Of a DNA stretch of 37,386 nucleotides, positions 32,679 to 37,386 are shown piece after piece. This DNA comes from Chitinophagaceae bacterium (GTDB lineage: Bacteria > Bacteroidota > Bacteroidia > Chitinophagales > Chitinophagaceae): assembly GCA_947447825.1 (NCBI GenBank), contig CANFLL010000038.1, positions 1 to 37,386 of the forward strand, read 5' to 3'. The translations under genes were made by a program, and so were the position numbers. Under the pieces are notes generated by a model that was not told where the DNA came from, made no database searches, and was given only the letters and a program-made list of their open reading frames with translations. The stretch's first letter is position 1. The number at the start of each line of letters is the position of its first letter.

Positions 32679-34089
32679 TCAAAAACCAACAACCAACAAC
32701 ATCTTCTATTACATATCCTTAAATTCGCCTGATGAACTGTAGTCCTCTTAAGGAAAATTATTATATACCTGATTTATATATTCTGCTTTTATCAACACAT
32801 TCTTTGTCACAAACCAACCCCCGCTAAGGCAATTCTATTTATTTTGACATTGTCTGTATAGGTAATTCAACCAGCACCTGTTCCTAGTTTATTATTTTTC
32901 AATTGCGCTGAAACTGTTTTGTATCGAGCCCCAACAAATACATTCTCTGCATTCCCAAACCTATTTACTGCTTCAATTGCAAACTAGTTAGCTGTTCTTG
33001 TTTAAGTTTCACTTTCCGTTCTTTCAGAAGATGTCTACGCTGAACCAAATAGTTCAATTCCTCCTGTTTTTAAAGAGGCATTAAACATTACTGCATTAAT
33101 TTTCTTGTTAAAGCCTGAATTAAATTATGCCGAGAAAGCTAATAGCGTACGCGCCCCAGTTGCACTAATTGGATTTGCTGAATCTTCCTCCATTACAAAT
33201 TGGTAATTAGACCCTGTTCTATCTGCTCCAAATAAGGTGTTGCTTCCACAGCTTTGGTTTCATAATAGGAAACGCATAAACGTAAACGAAAATTATCTCT
33301 AATCTTTCTGTCAAATCCAGCTTTTAATAATATTGAAGGTGATTTGTGCAATTTGCCATCAGGATTATTTACTGCATAAATATAATCTACACTTCCTTTT
33401 ATCATGCCATTTGTTACACCAAACATTCCATATAACCCATTTTTCTTCACATTAACATCTCCACCAATTTCAGTTGTAAATTCATCCAAAAGATTTCCTT
33501 CAATAAATCGATTATAAATGGCTTGTCCACAATCAATTCTTTGAAAGTGTTCATCGCCTTAGTCAATTTCAAAATGACTTACTTTGTTGGTGGTAATTTT
33601 CATTATGTCGCACCAAATCTTTTTTTCAAAAGGTTGCTTATCGAACTAAATATTACCACCATTCACTCATGTTTCGTTGTGGTGTTTAGAAGAAAGGTAG
33701 GAGGTAACATTCAAATGGATTCCATCTGCCAATTGAACATCAATAAATATATTGGCTTGTGCTGTTTGAAACCCAGCTATTATCACTTATAACTTATTAC
33801 CAGCAACTGTTCCACTGTTTGAATAAAAACCTATATCATTTTTTATCTCATTAGGATTTTCATCTTTTAAGTTTTGAAATTGTTGCGTAATTCCTACCCC
33901 AAATCTCATCTTCAGTCCATCAAATGTTGCATTATCCTCTTTTTCATCTTCAAACTTGTTAATGCCTGTTTGGTCATAAGGTCTCAAGTTTACAATTTTG
34001 GGTTGATGTTGTGCCATCAATGTCATTGGAACGATTCCAAGCAGAACTAAAACTAATATCCTACTTTAATTGGTTGCTGTGTTTTTCAT
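32679..34089 (-). pseudogene. Decayed Bacteroidota outer-membrane porin-like gene
   Basis: Read backwards from the ATG at 34089, the frame gives MKNTATN, a TAA stop at 34066-34068, then the rest of a signal peptide (SRILVLVLLGIVPMTLMAQ) and a beta-barrel sequence. More in-frame stops lie at 33787-33789 (TAA), 33667-33669 (TGA after HHNET, probably once Trp), 33646-33648 (TAG) and 33559-33561 (TAA). The remnants FDGLKMRFGVGITQQFQNL, DVQLADGIHLNVTSYLSS, DEFTTEIGGDVNVKKNG and KNNKLGTGAG look like a porin family of Bacteroidota. Near 33240 the frame shifts by one (continuing TLFGADRTGSNYQFV), with further stops after it. Near the 3' end TTGTTGG is duplicated, which shifts the final DVVGF. About 1.4 kb would have encoded ~470 residues. 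It follows the YceI-like gene by 30 bp, so it was probably its operon partner. Confidence 0.85.
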
Positions 34090-34119
34090 ATATTATTATT
34101 TTTGTTGTTAAATTAGAAA

Positions 34120-34710
34120 CTATTTCCTTAATGTAAAATCGAATTTGAGTACGATGTCGTTTCCGGTTTTTATTGTACCCATCATAAATGTAGGTGGTTC
34201 CATATTAAATTCTTTCATGCTAATATTCTTCTTACCATAAACGGTTATGCTTTTGTCACTATTTATTTTGTAGCAAGCAAGTAATTCTGCTTCTTTGATG
34301 ATTCCTGCAATACTAAGTTTCCCGGCACACTTAATTAAATTGTCTGCTGTAATTGTTGCAGAAATCAGTTTATAGGATATTGTTTTTACTTTGTCAGTCT
34401 TTAATGCCTTGTAAGCGTTTTTATCCATGCCTGTATGCTCGCTTTTTAATGCTTCAGAAGGAACAATAAAGCTTAATGCAGTTAATCCTACAATTTCGCC
34501 ATTATCATTAAACTTAAACATAGCTTCACATTCCCCTTTTGCAGCTTTCATATCCCAATCGTGTAGGGTTGATGTGCCGCTGACCAACAAATTCATATCA
34601 TCTTTAGTAGTATACTTTACTTGTGCATTTGTGATAGACATTAATACTAATAACATTAATAAAATAAAGGCACTAAAGGTTAATTGTCTAAATTCTTTTA
34701 TCTTTTTCAT
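34120..34710 (-). CDS. YceI-family periplasmic protein
   Basis: A 196-residue secreted protein with a signal peptide (FSAFILLMLLVLMSITNAQ, to about residue 30) and a YceI-like lipocalin-type barrel: LLVSGTSTLHDWDMKA, EALKSEHTGMDKNAYKALK and the closing PPTFMMGTIKTGNDIVLKFDF. Family members bind isoprenoid-type lipids and some respond to acid or osmotic stress. It is intact and leads the transcription unit whose second gene, the porin, is dead. Its exact role here is unknown. Confidence 0.88.
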   Translation of the reverse strand: MKKIKEFRQLTFSAFILLMLLVLMSITNAQVKYTTKDDMNLLVSGTSTLHDWDMKAAKGECEAMFKFNDNGEIVGLTALSFIVPSEALKSEHTGMDKNAYKALKTDKVKTISYKLISATITADNLIKCAGKLSIAGIIKEAELLACYKINSDKSITVYGKKNISMKEFNMEPPTFMMGTIKTGNDIVLKFDFTLRK

Positions 34711-34963
34711 GGCAAACTTTTTTATAAATACTATAATAATGATTTTTTGTGTTTTGAAATCAAGTGCAAATTACATGGGCGTCATAATGGACTAAAGTGA
34801 TTTTCTTTTGGTTTATATATGATTTCTGATAATAATATATTTAAATCTCTTGTTTATAAGTTATCGAAATATAAAACATTACTATAATATTCATTAAAAT
34901 TGTGGGTTGTCTTTTTTATTTTGTTTTCCACTCTGTATTGCTGACCGTACTCAATTTTTTATA

Positions 34964-34991
34964 GCATCACAATAATTGTGATGCCTTTTTT
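34964..34991 (+). terminator. Orphan plus-strand intrinsic terminator
   Basis: GCATCACAAT (34964-34973) and ATTGTGATGC (34975-34984) form a perfect 10-bp repeat around a single A, so a real hairpin would open a few pairs at its tip. CTTTTTTCTTT follows directly. On the minus strand no T-tract follows. No plus-strand gene lies upstream within the intergenic space. Confidence 0.7.
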
Positions 34992-35190
34992 CTTTAATTA
35001 AATTCCAAAAATTATTTAATTACTACAAATAAACCCTAAACTATTTGGTTTTTTGTAATGAGAAAAATATTAATAAGACTAAATTTTCTTATGATAATCT
35101 ATGTCTCGAAGATTTTATCCTTTAGGATAAAGCCATTAGCTCACGTGAAAATACTAACTTAAATTTGAAAACTCTCTTACGTACTAAACA

Positions 35191-35233
35191 TAAAAAAGGC
35201 ACGCTTTCCTAATTAGAAAGCCTGCCTTTTTTA
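35191..35233. terminator. Bidirectional terminator behind the OsmC gene
   Basis: An 18-bp stem (35191-35208 with 35216-35233, one mismatch, core GGCA-GGCTTTC) has a 7-nt loop and A/T tracts on both outer sides. It sits 17 bp past the OsmC stop and terminates that minus-strand gene. Confidence 0.8.
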
Positions 35234-35250
35234 TGTTTTATTACTTAAAA

Positions 35251-35661
35251 TTACAACAAAGTAAAGTCAGTAGTAATTGTTGTATTATATAATTTGCTTA
35301 TTGGGCAATTTGCTTCTGCATCTTTTACGCTAGCTTCAAAAGTTGCTGAATCAATGCCAGGAACAGTTGCTTTAACAGTTAAATGCGACAAAGTGATAGC
35401 GCCATTGTCTAAAGTAATCTCACAATTTGTTTCGATGCTTGTTGGAGTAAAACCAGCAGCTCCCAGCACAAAACTCAATTTCATTGTGAAACATCCTGCG
35501 TGTGCAGCTGCTACTAATTCCTCAGGATTAGTTCCTACTCCTTCTGCAAAACGAGAATTGAAAGAATACTGGGTTTGATTTAAAGTGGTGCTTTGGGTAG
35601 TTAAATGACCACTACCTTCTTTTCCAGAACCGTTCCATACGGCTGTTGCATTACGTATCAT
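35251..35661 (-). CDS. osmC: OsmC-family peroxidase
   Basis: A 136-residue cytoplasmic thiol peroxidase reducing organic hydroperoxides. The fold is the OsmC/Ohr type: RNATAVWNGSGKEGSG at the start, Arg37 in FNSRFAEG, the Glu pair in TNPEELVAAAHAGCFTM, peroxidatic Cys57 in HAGCFTM and resolving Cys119 in EANCPISKL. HAGCF and NCPISK suit the OsmC branch. It is transcribed away from pnuC; the 83-bp gap between them contains TTACTTTG (a one-base mismatch to TAnnTTTG) as a weak promoter candidate. Confidence 0.93.
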   Translation of the reverse strand: MIRNATAVWNGSGKEGSGHLTTQSTTLNQTQYSFNSRFAEGVGTNPEELVAAAHAGCFTMKLSFVLGAAGFTPTSIETNCEITLDNGAITLSHLTVKATVPGIDSATFEASVKDAEANCPISKLYNTTITTDFTLL

Positions 35662-35744
35662 GTTATAAATTTTTTAGTTAATTAAACGCTCGCAAAGTAA
35701 ATGTTCTTTCTGCGGTTATCTTTACAATTCATTAAAAAAGGTTT

Positions 35745-36362
35745 GTGAATTTAGAAACATTCATCCACGAGTTTATTATAGGTATTCATGACACCACTTG
35801 GCCTGAGTTCACGGCTGTCTTTTTTGGCATTATCAGTGTTCTATATTCCCGAAAAGAAAACATTTTGGTCTATCCTACCGGTATTATTAGTACTATTTTA
35901 TATACTTGGTTTTGTTTTGTTTGGTGGAATCTATATGCGGAAGGAAGCCTCAATTTCTACTATACTATCATGAGTATCTATGGCTGGTATGCTTGGCGAA
36001 TGCAGAAGGGTGGAGAAACTTTACCAATAAGTTTCAACACAAAAAAAGATTGGACTATCTGTTCCATATTTCTCATCTTGTCGTGGAGTATATTGTATGT
36101 TGTTTTGAAAAAATTTACAAACAGTAACGTTCCTTTTGCAGATTCTTTTGCCTCGGCAACTGCTTATACAGGCATGTGGCAAATGGCTAGAAAGAAAGCG
36201 GAGAACTGGTTATGGTGGATATTGACCAACACAATTTCTATTCCCCTATACTTTTATAAAGGTGCTGTATTTACAAGCATTCAATACATTGTTTTCTTAA
36301 TATTAGCAATAATGGGATGGAAAGAATGGAAAAAGAAACTGAATTATGCAAAAACAAGTTAA
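35745..36362 (+). CDS. pnuC: PnuC-family nicotinamide riboside transporter
   Basis: A 205-residue inner-membrane facilitator for nicotinamide riboside, with about seven hydrophobic segments. Signature parts are WPEFTAVFFGIISVLYSRKENILVYPTGIISTILY, FYYTIMSIYGWYAWR and WLWWILTNTISIPLYFYKG. The start is GTG; no ATG lies close upstream. It overlaps the kinase gene by 17 bp, so uptake and phosphorylation are coupled at translation. Confidence 0.94.
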   Translation: MNLETFIHEFIIGIHDTTWPEFTAVFFGIISVLYSRKENILVYPTGIISTILYTWFCFVWWNLYAEGSLNFYYTIMSIYGWYAWRMQKGGETLPISFNTKKDWTICSIFLILSWSILYVVLKKFTNSNVPFADSFASATAYTGMWQMARKKAENWLWWILTNTISIPLYFYKGAVFTSIQYIVFLILAIMGWKEWKKKLNYAKTS

Positions 36363-36954
36363 AAAGATAGTCATTGTCGGCCCAGAATCTACGGGTAAGA
36401 GTACTCTTACGCAGTTGATGGCTATACATTATGGTACAGAATGGTGTGCAGAATATGCCCGAGAATATTTATTGGCAAACGGCACAGACTATTCTTACAA
36501 TGATTTATTAACCATTGCCAAAGGGCAAATGGCATTAGAGGATAGTAGTGAGTTGTTAGTGGGTAAAGGTCAGATTAAATCTAATATCACACCACTATCT
36601 ACTGTCAACTCAACAATTACAACTCACCATGCGCCACTTTTGTTCATAGACACCGATATGTATGTGATGAAAGTTTGGTGTGAGTATGTGTTTGGTAAAT
36701 GTCATCCCTACATAGAGGAACAAATTGCTGAACGGAAGTACGATTTGTATCTTTTATGTAATATTGACTTGCCTTGGGTGAAAGATGAGTTGAGAGAATA
36801 TCCAGATGAAGCACCACGAAAGGAATTGTATGGCATTTATAAAAACATCCTCCAAAATCAGTCTGTTCCATGGGTAGAGATTAGTGGAAACTATGAAGAA
36901 AGGTTGCAAAAGGCAATAGAAGCAGTGAATATATTAACAGGAACTATTAAATAA
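36346..36954 (+). CDS. nadR: NadR-like ribosylnicotinamide kinase
   Basis: A 202-residue P-loop kinase converting nicotinamide riboside to NMN and so trapping it after PnuC uptake. Walker A is GPESTGKST (12-20). EWCAEYAREYL, LFIDTDMYVMKVWCEYVFGK and LCNIDLPWVKDELREYPD follow as in the kinase domain of NadR. The regulatory helix-turn-helix and the NMN adenylyltransferase domain of enterobacterial NadR are absent, as is common in Bacteroidota. After EDSSELLVG there is an apparent insertion of about 20 residues, rich in Thr, Ser and Asn, before the conserved APLLFIDTD. Confidence 0.9.
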   Translation: MQKQVKKIVIVGPESTGKSTLTQLMAIHYGTEWCAEYAREYLLANGTDYSYNDLLTIAKGQMALEDSSELLVGKGQIKSNITPLSTVNSTITTHHAPLLFIDTDMYVMKVWCEYVFGKCHPYIEEQIAERKYDLYLLCNIDLPWVKDELREYPDEAPRKELYGIYKNILQNQSVPWVEISGNYEERLQKAIEAVNILTGTIK

Positions 36955-37386
36955 TAGAATTTTTTGTTTTTATAAACTGATTTATTCTACAAATACTGAT
37001 TAAAATGATTGTTATCCCTCAGCAGTTCAAACGCTAATTTCATGAGGAAAAGCGATAAACTTTTATGCACCCGTTCCAACTCTCAGAAAGTTCTAAACAT
37101 GCTAGTAGCTTATCCCAAACACGCAGAATATCAAATTGAGTACATTCTTTTGTCCTCTTTCTTCCATTTATTCAACTGAATCACGCTTAAATTCACTTGA
37201 GTCAGTCAATGATTCACCTGAGTCAGTCGAAGACTCACTTGAGTCAGACAAAGATTCAGTTGAGCGAGTCGACGTCTCACCTGAGTCAGACAAGGACTCA
37301 CCTGAGTCGTGGACTGACTCAAGTGAATAAATGACGCTTTTTGATGCTAAAATTGCTAAAGTAAATGATGTATTCATTGACAGTAA
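36955..37386. other. Non-coding right end with second array
   Basis: No convincing gene. The last 200 bases are dominated by the 21-bp tandem array at 37170-37328. Frames on both strands stay open across it only because its period is a multiple of three and the unit lacks stop codons. I see no clear terminator behind the nadR-like gene. Confidence 0.5.
37170..37328. repeat. Tandem array of 21-bp palindromic units
   Basis: Seven to eight units begin at 37170, 37191, 37212, 37233, 37254, 37275, 37296 and 37317, each 21 bp apart. The clear part is a 14-bp dyad, best GACTCACCTGAGTC (37295-37308) and GACTCACTTGAGTC (37232-37245), separated by 7-nt spacers such as AGTCGAA, AGACAAA and AGACAAG. The last copy is shifted and inverted. 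Both strands can form 6-bp hairpins at each unit. Confidence 0.9.

Larger units (their letters stand above)
34711..35250. other. Non-coding region with two terminators
   Basis: No credible protein gene. It holds the YceI promoter region, a plus-oriented terminator at 34964-34991 with no visible plus-strand gene before it, a 7-bp hairpin TTTATCC-TTTA-GGATAAA at 35114-35131 without a T-tract, and the terminator of the OsmC gene at 35191-35233. Confidence 0.6.

Noticed and set aside
33523-33792. 89-residue plus-strand reading frame
   Set aside because: It is a shadow of the decayed porin on the opposite strand, whose remnants align well with a porin reading; the plus-strand translation has no domain.
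35114-35131. TTTATCC-TTTA-GGATAAA as a terminator
   Set aside because: It is a neat 7-bp hairpin, but no T-tract follows on either strand and no gene ends nearby.
37136-37377. Ser/Asp/Glu heptad-repeat proteins on both strands of the right array
   Set aside because: Both strands are open because the period is 21 bp and the unit has no stops. The dyad plus 7-nt spacer design matches the clearly non-coding left array, and neither frame has a convincing start context or domain.

Overview
The window looks like an AT-rich chromosomal segment of a member of the Bacteroidota, most likely near Chitinophagaceae/Sphingobacteriia. The evidence is a PorP/SprF membrane protein beside an OmpA/PD40 protein and a large secreted protein with a gliding-motility/type IX (CHU_C-like) C-terminus, a DUF4254 gene, starts without clear Shine-Dalgarno sequences, and matches to the Bacteroidota -7 motif TAnnTTTG. 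I see no rRNA, tRNA, CRISPR array or insertion sequence.

Layout. (1) 1-506 is non-coding and holds one strong bidirectional terminator. (2) 507-6359, minus strand, is a three-gene operon: a large secreted repeat protein, PorP/SprF and an OmpA-family protein, probably a surface/type IX-linked unit. (3) 6360-7459 is a long intergenic region carrying a nested 22-bp tandem array of small palindromes. (4) 7460-9631 is a single-HMA copper-type P1B ATPase. (5) 9836-31123, plus strand, is a 21-kb exopolysaccharide or O-antigen type locus of 18 genes: OPX lipoprotein (Wza type), Wzc-type tyrosine kinase, Wzx-type flippase, Wzy-like polymerase, ten glycosyltransferases or glycosyltransferase-like proteins, four hexapeptide acyltransferases, one membrane acyltransferase-3 and one DUF4254 protein. 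Many genes overlap or abut, and five start with TTG and one with GTG. (6) 31319-32311, minus strand, is a sugar-1-phosphate nucleotidyltransferase. (7) 32679-34710, minus strand, holds a YceI-like protein followed by a heavily decayed outer-membrane porin pseudogene. (8) 35251-35661, minus strand, is an OsmC-family protein. (9) 35745-36954, plus strand, is a pnuC-nadR-like pair for nicotinamide riboside uptake and phosphorylation. (10) 36955-37386 is non-coding and holds a second tandem palindrome array.

How the genes work together. In the polysaccharide locus, the glycosyltransferases would assemble a lipid-linked repeat unit that acyltransferases decorate, Wzx would flip it, the Wzy-like protein would polymerise it, and Wzc plus the OPX lipoprotein would control length and export. 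No initiating undecaprenyl-phosphate sugar transferase and no nucleotide-sugar synthesis genes (apart from the opposite-strand nucleotidyltransferase) are in the window, so those steps must be encoded elsewhere.

The least explained items are the two intergenic arrays, which have different sequences but the same design (a 14-15 bp dyad, then a 7-nt spacer), and the translationally overlapping DUF4254/GT9-like pair.
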